From: Kryptolebias marmoratus
Lineage: Eukaryota; Chordata; Actinopteri; Cyprinodontiformes; Rivulidae
Reading direction: 5' to 3'
Length of the DNA stretch: 64,000 nt
Assembly (NCBI RefSeq): GCF_001649575.2
Contig: NC_051453.1
Location: 784,785-848,784, forward strand
The notes under the pieces are model-generated. The model saw only the letters and a list, made by a program, of their open reading frames with translations, made no database searches and was not told where the DNA came from. Made by a program: the position numbers and the translations under genes. Below are positions 24,241 through 35,925 of this stretch, piece by piece. Position 1 is the stretch's first letter. Each line of letters opens with the position of its first letter.

Positions 24241-27200
24241 CATCATAATGGGGATGATTTACTGCTCATCATCATTTCCTTTGCAGCGGGCTGCTGGTCC
24301 AAAATCTTCAGGGTGGATGACCTCCTGAAAAATCTCTTCAGAAGACGGACCATGATTGGATTTGAACAATGTGCATGGAGAAACGAGAGAACGAGTAGTT
24401 AAATTGCCTTATTATGAGCAATGTTCCTGAACCACCACATGGTGTTCTGGTTAGTCGGAGTTTAGTAATTACTACATAATTCTCTGAAAATCACAGGAGG
24501 TCCTCATATCTGCGGTTTCCTGCTCCTGCTGGTGAATACAGTCTTTAAATTTCATTTAACATGCAATGCTTTTTTATTTCTGATCTCAATTTCAGGAAGT
24601 GTTTCTTGGTGTATTTATATGTATGTGTTCCTTCCAGCTTTACCCAGATTGACTAAATGATTTCACTGTATATGGAAAGATATAAAGTGCAACGTTTTCC
24701 ATCTTTAAATAACCAGTTTAGTTCACAGATTTATGCTCATCTCTTATGTTAGCCTTTAATTATTGAATATTTTAAATTTAATGTGTCATCTGCGTCTCAG
24801 GCAGGCAGTTAGGTATACAATGACAGTGATTATAAGTTTGAGAAAAATCAGCAAACACATATTGTAATGTTATTTCACTTTGACAGCCAAGTTTTAATTA
24901 CTCTTAACTAGCAGAAAGATATTAAGCAAAAAGTCTGTTAGTAAGCTAATCAACATTTTGATGCTTTTAATGTTTAATTCAAATGGACATTTCCATCACC
25001 TTCACAATTAAATAAGAAAGATGAAGCCTTTCAATATAATTAAAACAGTAATGAACAATTCTTTTTAAAACCGCAGCTGCCAGCTGCAAATTGTCCATTT
25101 AGCAGGAAAGCCCATTATCGGGTTTAAAAGACCTGAACAAAGTTTTACACATCATCTATTATCATTTCCTCCAGTCTTTTCCAACACTCAGCTTGTTAAC
25201 GTGTTGCTGCCTGGTTGGTGCAGATTAGGTATAAAGACTGAACACAAAGGGTTAGATTCCCAACATATGATGCTTTTTTGCAGTGTTTAAAAGATCACGT
25301 GCAAACTTTGAGACTCATTTTGATGATAATCTGACATCCATGGAGCACATTCCTGGACCCAAAGCTGAACTGAGAAACCAGAAATCTTATCAGAACCTCA
25401 CTGCTCTGTCATTTACACCACAACACTCAATGTCAGCTGGATAACAAGACACTTTGGAGCTGTGTGTACATCATTTGAAGGTGGAAGAACAACCTTTGCT
25501 GTTCCATACAGTTAATCAAGAATATGATAAGAAGATGGATGCTGAGCTAGCTTTGTTGCTAACCAATCACCTTGCTTGTTTTGTGTGATGGTTTTACTCT
25601 GTTGTACAGTAACTTACAGTTTACACCAATTTAAATCAAAGTACAGTTAATAAAGTGTGATCTTATATGTGTTGTAGCCGGCAGAAGAGAACAACAGGGC
25701 GACACTTTTACCACATATTTAGCTCGTTAACGCAGGGGCAGCAGATCAATAACTGATTCATTACACCTCATAGGAATTCTTTTCTTAATCTATTCACCAT
25801 TATGGTTCATCAGATCTCAACAGCTGCAGCTGAATCCATTAATACCAGGGAACTATTATCATCCAGTTTATGCTTCAAGGTACAAAAAGTTATTTCTCAA
25901 CTTCAGTTTTTCATCCGAGGGAGGAATCTTCACACAATGGATACAAAAACAAACCGGATTGATACAACGGACTGCAAAAAAATACTCTTCTTACTTCTCT
26001 TCATCGCACCTTTACACTGGGAAAGACAAAACTATGATTTCTTTCTCTCTCTTTAAGCACACAAATGAAATGACTCTTCTTATTCTATTTATTCTGACTC
26101 CTTATTGTAAAAAGAAGATTGTCAGATGAAGGTTAAGCACCACGATGTCACAAATAAATGAGTTTTACATATAAGGCAGTTTCCAAGCATATGTTCTGAA
26201 TAATTTATGCCTCAGTCTCTCACATTAAGTGCGCAGACGATGTTTTTAATAAAAACTTCAGCTTTTAGAGACCATAATAGAACATAGAATCATGTACAGA
26301 CAGTGAAGCTCAGGTTTAACTGAGCCTGCACTTAAAGGAATGAGTTTAACACGATTCCTATAACTCCCAGAGTGGATTTGGACTGGTTTGGTCCAAGTGT
26401 ATCCCTGTGCACTTTGACCATTTGGGGTAGGAGCAGGACCTGTGGATGTCTCCTGATTGGCCAGGCTCCAGGACACCCGCAGCTGATTGTTTCTGTACTG
26501 TGGGTAGCAGGGTGAGGTCTGTATGGATCCGGCTTATTCTGGTCCAATGCATGGATGCTCAGGTCAGGATCTGATCATCTGGGCAGTTTGGAGGCCTTCT
26601 GCTGTTCCTCCTCATGTCACGTGATGAAAACATTCTAGGCTTTTGTGTGGGGGAGGGGAAGCTAACCAACAAAATTGCTATTGTCTATAAAGTCATTACC
26701 AGTCTGCTTTAATGATTGAGTTTTGAATCTATAAAAGTGAACACAGACCAGTTTAACAGCACAACCATCTCGTTAGCTTGAATTTTTATTACACAGAAAT
26801 TTTAAAAAGCAATTTGACTCCACAAAAACCCTGCATCCTCACAATGTCGTCTAAAATAACTTTGCAGAACACAAAGTGCATATTATTTCTCCGCAAACCC
26901 CAAATACCAAGTACTCATTTCATTATTTCTGCACAAATTAAAGAACTTTACTCATATGAGAGACCAGTCTCATGGGAAAGCCTCTGATGTGCTGCAGGAT
27001 GGAGGTGATTTGGAGGCAGAAACAGTTGTTTTGCAAACATAAACCTAGATGTGTTTTCATCTTCTCCTTTTCAAACCCTAACATGCCAGCAGAGGTTACA
27101 GGAATCACACAGCGTGCATGTCTCCTAACGGCTGACCTCAGTTTCTCACATATCAGCTTGAAAAGTTCACTTCCATTGTCTGGAGTTCCATCATCCAGCC

Positions 27201-28126
27201 TTAGAAACTCAATCTTTGACTCCTTGTCCTCACAGATTCGACCCTTTGACCCTGTTCTGAGCTCAAACAGCCTCTTCAAGAGGAAAAAAAAGCTCTCAAG
27301 AAGAGTCATACACAACCACACACATGCATTAACCTTTCAGCCGGAGCAGCCTTCAGCATCCTGATGAACACTTCCTGCTCCATCACCACCACTTTACTTC
27401 AGCATGATGGAGGTTAGGTCATTAATTAGCTCCCGTTAAAGTGTTGATGGGGTAAGAGAAGGGTGAGTGAGAGAGCATTATACAGAATGGGAGAAATAAA
27501 TTCAGTGTGAAAATGATATTGCCACTGAAACCTTTTAATGTCATTGTGAAAGCAGAGCCGTTTAGAGAGAAATGAATTGGCTGCTTTGTTATTTATCATA
27601 CACATTCAATTTATGAAATGTCACAAACACACCACCACAAAAAATAACAAAAAGAGATCCTGATTATGTATTACAAGTTAAATCTGCACCCTTTTGTTCC
27701 ACTTTTATAAATATTACCCTGCATTTACATAAAAAAGGTGAATGAAAACAAATCCTTTGTTTGTTGTCAATTTGCTGGATTCAAAACTCATCTTTTCTGC
27801 AATGTCCAGAAAGCACATTTTATCCATCACTAAAACACTAAAGAAATGCTCATATCTAAGCATAAAATCTTTATTAACAAACATTCCTGTAATCTTTCCA
27901 ATTTAGAACCTTGGCTGGTTGTTTTGTGCTGAATTTTGCAGGTTTGTGTAGACAAAAACAGATAAATTGGATCCAACTTTACCACTTTAAAAGTGTTAAC
28001 CATCACAATCTTGTAGTGTTTGCTCACAAATACATGCAGAGAAGTTTCCAGCCTAATGGCCTCGTGGCCCTGATTACCCCGGAGACGTTTGGTATGTGAC
28101 ACTTTCCATTCAGTCTTGTGTTCAGA

Positions 28127-28144
28127 ATGTGTGTGTGTGTGTGT
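28127..28144 (+). repeat. short (TG)n microsatellite
   Basis: A TGTGTGTGTGTGTGTG run of about 18 bases in intron 5. Confidence 0.85.
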
Positions 28145-29417
28145 GCATGTGTCAGTGTCAGTCTGCATGTAAGAGATAATGAGGCAGTGTGTGTTTCACC
28201 CAGCTAACCCCTGGATTTAACCATCAAATCTTCCGAATTGGCAGTAAAAGTGGAAAACTGGGGGCATATTGTCTAACATCGACATTTCTGCAGCAACATC
28301 CCAAAAAGCCTCAAACATGTTTCTTAGATCTCAGCAATTACAAACTCTGTGGAAGAGGGAATTATTGCTGCTTGACAGAATTATGTCATTTTATTAAAAG
28401 TTGTCACGACTTGACAGAGACTTTGTTTCAGAGAAAGGAAAGAATTGCTTTAAACTCAACTAAACTAAAAAAAAGATACTTTTCCTATCATACAGAAACA
28501 AAGTTTAATAAAAAAGACATATTACTGGAATGTGAAAACAGATTCAGTAAAGAACAAAGATATATCTGATTACTGCACCTATAAAGATCTAATTTCATTT
28601 TATACAGAGATAAAATAAATCTCATAATTCACAATGTTCTCTCTTAGAGTGACTCAACAAGATGAGCCATTTTTTCATATTTCCTGTGTTTTTTCATAAA
28701 ATAGTGATAAAGACACTATAAAGTCTGGTTTGCTGTGAGAATATGTAAGAATTTAGATATAACGAGCAGCCAAAAATAAACAGAAGACTTTCATAGTGAT
28801 TTTTTATTTTCAAATGGACTTTGGAGAAGAAAACAAAACCGCTCCCCAGGTTTAGAATCCACTAAAACACTGAAACCAAAGCCAGGTGTCAGGATTGAAT
28901 GACCCCAGAAATCTCTTCATTTCAGTCTTTGACTTTAATTTCTGTCAGCGAATCCAACGCAGTTCTACTCAAACTATCAAATCAGCACTAACTGTACCAA
29001 TATTTATAATTGTCAGGCAACATATTCAACTAAACACTTGATTTTAGTAGACATGAATAAATCTGAGACAGTATAAGTACCACAGGAGCACTGATGAATT
29101 ACCTGTTTAGGACCTTTGTTTAACAGAGGTCCAGTAATTGGACATTTTTGACACTTGAGGTGCAGCTAAAAACAGGCGATGCAGGAAAAATGACCCTCAA
29201 AACCTGGAACCACAGCTATGTGGTTCGAGCTCACCTCTCTGTCAGCACCGTGTTAAATCCAGGCAGAGCGCTCGGTTTCTTTATTACAAGAATGTCGACA
29301 AAACAAAAAAAAGTGCTTTATAATGAAGTCAGCAAGAGAAATAAGATGCTTTGATTCTGTCAATCTCTGGTAAGATAAGATCTCCTAATTTTGACTGAAG
29401 GTTGATGGCAGAGCAGA

Positions 29418-29905
29418 TATAAACCCACTGGCCACTTTATTAGGTCCACATGTTCAATAGCTTGTTAAAACAAATAGATAATCAGCCAATCAGATCAGTG
29501 CATTTAGGCATCTAGATGTGAAGACGACTTGATGAAGTTCAAACAAAGATTCAAAATGGGGAAGAAAAACGGGGGATTTAAGTGACTTTAAACGTGGCAT
29601 GGCTGTTTTTCTGAGTATTTCAGAAACTGCTCATCTATTGGGATGTTTACACAACCATCACAGGAGTTCACAGAGAATGGTCTAAAAAAGGGAAACTACC
29701 CAGTGAGGGGCAGTTGTGAGAGCATAAATGCCTTGTTGCTGTCAGAGGAGATTGTGCAGACTGGTTAGAGACGATAGAAAGATGCCAGTAACTCTAAGGT
29801 CTCTGAACTCACAACACGTCCAACTACAGAAGACCACACCTGGTGGGACTCCTGTCAGCTAGGAACAGGAAACTGAGGCTACAGTTCACACCAGACGACA
29901 AACTA
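29418..29905 (+). mobile_element. Tc1/mariner-like transposon relic, 5' part
   Basis: It opens with CCACTGGCCACTTTATTAGGT and is followed by AATCAGCCAATCA, both typical of one widespread fish Tc1-like element. The broken coding part shows LSISETAHLLG, which belongs to the N-terminal helix-turn-helix region, and farther on RRPHLVGLLSARNRKLRLQF, the segment before the catalytic domain. These lie in different frames with several stops, and the DDE catalytic half and the right end are missing. The copy is inactive and antisense to nos1ap. Confidence 0.85.
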
Positions 29906-30112
29906 TTAGATCAGACGTGTTTACTATAAATTAAACCTTCAAACCTGATCGTTAGCACCACTACTCTCCATTTAGATGTCACAGAGGTAGAAGCAATCAA
30001 ATACCTAATTGCTTTATGTTACATTAACCAGACCGAATCTCTGACTTCTTCAGTAAGGATGCACAACAGCTTGAATCCATGCTTTTATTGACGTAACAAG
30101 TCTTTGTCTCAC

Positions 30113-30221
30113 CTTCTTTTTGGACTTGAAAACGTTGCAGCGGAAGACATTGCTCTGTCCATCTCTGGCAATGTAGCTGAAGATCTTTAGATCCTGTGAG
30201 TCGTGGGAAACGTAGAATATC
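30113..30221 (-). CDS. nos1ap: nos1ap exon 5: PTB core, [20 protein letters not shown]
   Basis: This 109-base exon supplies the last base of the arginine codon split with exon 4 and then 36 residues, [12 protein letters not shown] through [11 protein letters not shown]. The acceptor is GTGTTTTAG (AG at 30223-30222) and the donor is AAG|GTGAGA (GT at 30112-30111), leaving in phase 0. It forms the central beta-strands of the PTB fold, and the segment is almost unchanged from the mammalian protein; GQSNVF here matches GASNIF there. Exon 5 sits 19.1 kb downstream of exon 4 and 11.8 kb upstream of exon 6, so it is isolated among repeats. Confidence 0.97.
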
Positions 30222-31245
30222 CTAAAACACAAAGACAACAAATCTAAATTATTTTTACTAAATATGTAAAAAAAAACTAAGGTTTTGAAAAGTTACAACA
30301 CAAGTTTTAATAAGTGAGTGCATTGTAGAGTAAACATTAAACACACTTCTTTTAGGTCAGCTTAGGACAAAAAGTTCAGTAAAACATAAAAAGTCAAGTA
30401 AACTTTACACAGAACAAGTATTTGCATCAAAAACCATAAATAAAAAAACAGTTCTGCAGGTGGGGGAGATTACAGAAAACCAACTGTGAAGAGACAAACA
30501 ATGTCCTGTGGAGCATGTAAAGAGAAAAAGAAACAAGCAGAGAGAAAAAGAGATAAACAATAACCTGTAGGAGGTAGAAGAGTGTTTGTGTTGAGCTCTA
30601 CACTGGATCTGACTCATGAAGACACAAAAAAACTGAAACCGAAAATGCTGAAAAATGTGAGATCGACAAAATACATCTCCTGTTTTTATTTGGAATTCAA
30701 AAACAGGTCAAATACAAAATTACTGTAAAAAAAACTTTAAAAATTAGAATAAAAAATATCCTAAAATGAAAAAAGTCAAATGAGAAACAGTTAAAATTAA
30801 TTTCAAGAGAAGAAATATTTATTGTAAGAAAAACAAAAGATATATACATGAGCTAATACTTTGTTAGTCATTTATTGAAGAAAACTTAAAAACATTTGAT
30901 TTTTATAACAAAGAACTGAAGTCACCTTCATCTAAAGAACGATCTGAACACAGAAAAGAAAGTGTTCCCCGTTAAACACTGCTGTCTGTTCTTGATGAAA
31001 TAAACGCTTTTTGTTGTGCGAGTTATTACAGTGAGCCTAAAATATCACGTTACTGCAAACTGTACAAAAACACTTCATGCAGAACAGCTTCGTAATGGAG
31101 CAATTAGAGCCATAATAAGGGTCCTGATGGAGGATGTTTTCAGTCATTTATCATATCGAGAGAAAGGACAACCAGACAAGAGCAAGAAATTAGAGGAAGA
31201 TTATGCAAATAATCTTGCTGTCTCTGCCAAATAAAAAGTATTTGG

Positions 31246-31246
<1 letters not shown>

Positions 31247-31276
<30 letters not shown>
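31247..31276 (+). repeat. (TG)15 microsatellite
   Basis: An uninterrupted TG run of about 30 bases. Confidence 0.95.
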
Positions 31277-31277
<1 letters not shown>

Positions 31278-31362
31278 CTTTGTGTACTTGTAATCAGAGG
31301 TCTCAGCTGCTCACTCATTCTGCGGAAACCTGGCTGACTGAGGTTGTGTTGTGTGGACAGTG

Positions 31363-31365
31363 ATA

Positions 31366-31396
<31 letters not shown>

Positions 31397-31398
31397 TT
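31363..31398 (+). repeat. (AT)13 followed by T11
   Basis: An AT dinucleotide run directly joined to a T tract. It lies about 90 bases after the TG repeat at 31247-31276. Confidence 0.93.
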
Positions 31399-31725
31399 GG
31401 TCAACCCTGGTTGGCAGACGGGTGAATCACCAGACTCGGCTATCTGCAGTGACTCATTCAATCTCACACAGGTGGAGAGTTTGTCTGGTTTCAGATCCAC
31501 AGTGATGCTGCTAAATCTCGCACCAACTGAATCTCTACTTCAGTACATCACAAAATGCCACAAATCTTTATTCCCACATTTATTTATTAATTTATAAAGC
31601 TGTGCTAGGCATAACATTAAATTACCTTGAACTTTTTACAAACCCCTGACTCCTGACTGTCTTTTGTTCACAGTTTATGAAAACGTGGTAGAAAAACAGA
31701 ATTCATCCCAGTATTTTTTGGGTTC

Positions 31726-31940
31726 GTACCTGGTACAGAAAGAATCAGGATGTGTTACAAAGTGACTTGTTACCTGCACTTACAGAGTATGTACCCTTGA
31801 AGTACTTAATACCAGGTGAGTATCAGATACGTACCAGGTACCTACATGGGGAGCACCAGCTCCATAACCCATAAGTACCAGGTACACACCAGGTATCTGC
31901 CTCCTAAGTTCCTTGAAAGTAACTTGTAAGTACCGGGTAC
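31726..31940. repeat. cluster of TACCAGGTA near-palindromes
   Basis: Six copies of a near-palindromic word occur in 215 bases: GTACCTGGTAC (31726-31736), TACCAGGT (31810-31817), GTACCAGGTACC (31831-31842), AGTACCAGGTAC (31874-31885), CACCAGGTAT (31887-31896) and AGTACCGGGTAC (31929-31940). The spacing is irregular, so it is not a simple tandem repeat. It may be part of a dispersed element that I cannot name. Confidence 0.7.
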
Positions 31941-34054
31941 TTTGCTGCCAACCAATCAGCTCCTCTCTGCACTGACAAAGTTTGCCTACATTTAAAAAAC
32001 AGATTGCAAACGTATGCAAATATCTACCAGGAAGAAATAAATTTAAAAAATGAAAGGCCACATTCTTAAAGACCAGTGCTGTTTGCATCATGCAGTGAAA
32101 AGTGAAATAGTTACGGTCTCCTGAAAGCTGGCTATAGTTGTGTCTCAGAGGAAGTGAGCGTCTTTACAAAGACAGGGCAGCCATATCAGGAAACGTATAA
32201 TTTATCATCTCTTCCACTGATGAGTGTCAGCCACTGCTGCATCTACAAGTCAATTGTCAAAAAGCCCTTCAAATTCAGAAGATGCAGTCTCACATTAGGA
32301 ATGCAAAACCTTTTGATTATAGAACAGTTCAACAAATAGGGCTTCATATCCGCAGGTTAACAAACACAACTCAAAGTAATTTACTCTGTAAATAAGATCT
32401 GCACGTATCTGACGACCCGAAGCACTGCCTCCGTCAGCAGCTGTGGGGAGGACGAGGGGAGAGCTAGAGATAAAAACTAAACACACATTTTTTTATTACA
32501 TGAAGTTAAAAAACAAAACAACACAGTGATGGGTTAGAAAGTCCAAAAAGTCACGTCTTGATTCAAAGCTGCCACAGTGATAATAGCACTGAATAATGAA
32601 CACATAATTAGTGAAATTCATTTTATGAACCCGACCCTGAGGAGAACGAGCAGATAGCGGCTGCAAATAATGGGCAAAGACCCACTCGCTGTGCATTTTG
32701 GTGACTTGGAGCCAGCAGTGGTTTATGCTCGGAGCTGCTGCGCTGCTTTATGAGTCCTACATGTTTAAGGGTGGAGGCGGAGGCAGCAAAGCCGTTCTCA
32801 GCAAATACTGAGCCATGTAGAAAGCAGTAAATACTACACAATACGAACTCCTGACTTTGCAATATCTCAGACACATAAACTGCACTGGCCCTTTCTGTCA
32901 CAGGGAGAAAGGTCTTTCTTTCAAACTGCTGATTCCTCATCTTGTCTTTATCAGAAAAATGGGGCTGTGGTACCCCGAGGATCTGAACCATCTTTCATTG
33001 TGAAAAATGAGACGGCAGCTTAAAGGCCAAGCAAGGCTATTTAAACATGTATTCAACTGTCTCATTATTCTGATGACAACAGCCCCTGTTAGCTGTTCAC
33101 TGAAACGCTCACGCAAAAAACAAAAAATGAAACAACAAACAAATGATATTTGCTCATTTCTTTTCTAACAATAGTAAAAACACCTTTACGCATTTATACA
33201 TTTACTTACAGCATCAAACGAGCAACTTAAATCATAAAAAAGGATAAACCTTTCCACAGGAAGTGCTCAGATTTAGAGATGCAATAAAACTCAAGGGTGT
33301 GAGATGCTGCCAGGAAGATATTTATGTCCACAAACAAAGAGAACAATCAGGGTCACCATTATTGAGACAGAGGAAAACTGTCCACTCCCTCCTGGCTACA
33401 TTTTCAGAATGATGAGAATAAACGTCCTGATATGGTCTCGTGGACGTTCAAAGGTACAAAAGAACATCACTGCCTGTCATCCGACTGAAGCTCAGCCAAG
33501 AGTGAGTGAAAGTGAGCTTAGCTGACAAATCCCCGAGCGGCGCAGATACATCTCTATTCACCACCTCTCAGAGGAACAGCTGCCAAGCATCCAGGTGCAG
33601 ACGCGTCAGACAGATGAGATCGAGGAATACGAGAGGCAGGCTTGACGTAAACGCCAGTTAACAGCTAAATAAATCAGAATACAAATATTGCCAAAGGCAA
33701 ACTTCTTCATCTTTCGTGTCGCAGGCTTGTCTTCCCTGTTTAAAACTGACAATCCACAGCGTTTCCACAGCAGGGAATGTCACTATTCTCTGTTGCTGAA
33801 TAAAAAAAATCCACAAAAGCAGCAGAATTTAGAGGTTTAATTCCAATGAAACCGCCCCAGCTGAATGAAAGTACCTCTGAGATTGTGAAGCAACTTCTGA
33901 CCGCTGGATAAAACTTTTTACTGCAAGAAAGGATTTTCACGGAGTGACCCATGAAGAGGCCTTCCTCTCGGTCGTGTCTCATTATTTTACAGTAACATGC
34001 GGCCTCATGCAGGACAAAGAGTTTCAGGTGAGGACAGCACGGTTCATGCTGCTG

Positions 34055-34083
34055 CAGCTGCAGCTCAGCTCAGCTCAGCTCAG
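34055..34083 (+). repeat. (CAGCT)n pentanucleotide repeat
   Basis: CAGCTGCAGCT followed by four CAGCT units. Because the unit contains AGCT, the run can also fold on itself. Confidence 0.9.
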
Positions 34084-34921
34084 TCTGTGTTTTAAGGCAT
34101 TAAGCAGACAGTTTGTGGGTGCATCACCAGCTGGCTTATTGATTATTTCTGTCAATCCTTAACCTATGAAGACACGTGGATTTCTTCAGCAGAGGCACAC
34201 TTTGAGAGTTAAAAATGCTTTGGGTGACTGTGGAACTGAGCAGGAAAGTGTTTTATTTAACAGCAAGTCTGGTAAAAGAAAGGCTTCATTCAGACAAGTT
34301 GTAAAGATTGTTCTGAACATTTTTGTATTCACAGACGTAACTGCTTTTTAATTAACAGTGTCCTGTAATTGATGCTCCTCTCAGGGACTCTTATTGGCAC
34401 CTTTGAGCACAGAGTTTATTGTTTCGAAGTACAATCATTATGCATGTGTGACTAAGAAACATCAGGGATGACTGCCAAAAACATTGTTTACATTAAATAT
34501 ATCAGTTTAGATTTTAAACGTTAAAAGTAAAGACAAGTTCTTTTATTGAAACTGTAAATATTTAAGCAAAAACAGCTGAAGATAATTTGACTAGAGCAAT
34601 GAAGCTTTCTCATTAAGTCTCTGGTCAAATATTGACTCTAAATCAAGGTTTAATCATTTATTTTTTAAATTAATCATTGCAAACTCAGAGAATTATATAT
34701 CACAGGTAAAAAAGGCTTCTTTATGTCCAGAATGACACAAATAAAATTTTAATTTCAGTTTTTTGTCATAAAAAGTTAAATTTTTAATTCTTTTTTAGAC
34801 TTTTGTTGATTTATTGTAAATATTAATTTCAGATAGGTTCTATTTGCTTTGAAGTTAAGGCCTCTGATATCATTAATTGCCCAGATTTCCTGGCAACAGG
34901 TGATTTTGTAAATGTCTCTGA

Positions 34922-35100
34922 ATGTGTCTGTTAGCAAAATATCTCATGAACCAGTCGGCGGGTTTTAATGCACATCTACAACTGATTAACTTGATTCAAG
35001 ATGGCCGCCACAGCTAATTAACCTTAGCAAACAAGGGAATGGGCTAAAACCTGGTGCGGTGGTAGCTGAGAATCATCACAGATCGGAGGAGATGTTTATT
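34922..35100 (+). repeat. dispersed repeat 'ATGGCCGCC/TAGCTGAG', copy A
   Basis: Contains CTGTTAGCAAAATATCTCATGAACC, GGTTTTAATG, CTACAACTGATTAAC, CAAGATGGCCGCCACAGCTAAT and GGTGCGGTGGTAGCTGAG in that order. These blocks recur in the same order and on the same strand at 48600-48960, 54410-54795, 57650-58070 and 59320-59440. No protein is encoded. I recognise the type as common in fish genomes but cannot name the family. Confidence 0.75.
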
Positions 35101-35639
35101 TAAACCTTTGTGGTGCGGGCAATATGCATTCCTTCAAAGAAAGCTCGTTTTTAATTATCAACAAGGGATTAAAAGTTCAGATCTGGCTGAGTCCTTTAAA
35201 CTAAAGCAGAATGAGTGAAAACAAAATGAACATTTTTATTCATTTACTGTCATAAAATATCTTTATGTACAAAAAAAGAAAAGAAATTGGAATGTCTGTA
35301 ATAAAATAATCCTAATCAGTTAAAATCCTTGCCGTCACCAAGCATTATTTGAGAATTTATGATTTTATGTTAAACCGGCAGAAAGAGCAGAAAAGTGATG
35401 AAAAGCTCTGGCAGTGAATGAATCACAAACACAAATGCTAAAAAATGAAGATTAGAGTTTGAGTGAGTAGGACTTGCATAGAAAATGTATATAAATAGAA
35501 TTGAATTGAGACAGGGGAACAAAGCACACAGTTCTTGACTCACTCGTGTTCAGTTGAGCATCACAAGTAAAAACAAACCCAAAACCCGACATTAAACCCG
35601 CTGAAGTGTCAGCAACACAACCAGGCAAACGGCCATCCA

Positions 35640-35925
35640 GCTCCCCACCCTGGCATTCATTAACTTTAACAGGCGGCGTAATGCAGCATTAACTAGATTC
35701 CCAATGAGCGCACACTCACTCAGCTAACCCTTTTAATAAGCCCTGCTTGTTAACAGGCTGAATTTATCATGCAGGGGGGGCGCCATGTGATGACGGAGTA
35801 ATGAAGTGGGCTTGTTGTAGAAAGCCTTGCTCATTTTTCCTCCGATAAATTGCTGCCTGTGAAACATAGCTGCTATAAATCAAAAGCTTCCACACACACC
35901 AGCGATCGCACAGTTACTAAGGATC
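35640..35925. promoter_or_regulatory. candidate conserved non-coding element
   Basis: A repeat-free stretch rich in transcription-factor-like words. TAACTTTAACAGG, GTAATGCAGCATTAAC, CTTTTAATAAG, TGATGACGGAGTAATGA and CTATAAATC occur in clusters, with a more even base composition than the flanks. Enhancer function is only inferred; conservation has not been tested. Confidence 0.2.

Larger units (their letters stand above)
18290..30112 (-). other. nos1ap intron 5 (11.8 kb), non-coding with repeats
   Basis: This intron lies between exon 5 and exon 6. It contains the second copy of the direct repeat, a fish dispersed repeat at 23.8-24.2 kb and a Tc1-like relic at 29.4-29.9 kb. A minus-strand ORF (26938-27321) and an overlapping plus-strand ORF (26972-27364) show no domain. 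No other exon is seen. Confidence 0.65.

Noticed and set aside
25195..25265. tRNA-like words (GCCTGGTTGGTGCAGATTAGG and GGGTTAGATTCCC)
   Set aside because: The A- and B-box resemblance is weak and no stem pairing is visible, so not called as a tRNA or SINE.
26938..27364. Overlapping plus (130 codons) and minus (127 codons) ORFs
   Set aside because: They mirror each other, have no family resemblance, and no repeat or exon signals flank them.
28189..28569. 126-codon plus-strand ORF in intron 5
   Set aside because: Lysine- and asparagine-rich, as expected from AT-rich chance reading, with no domain.
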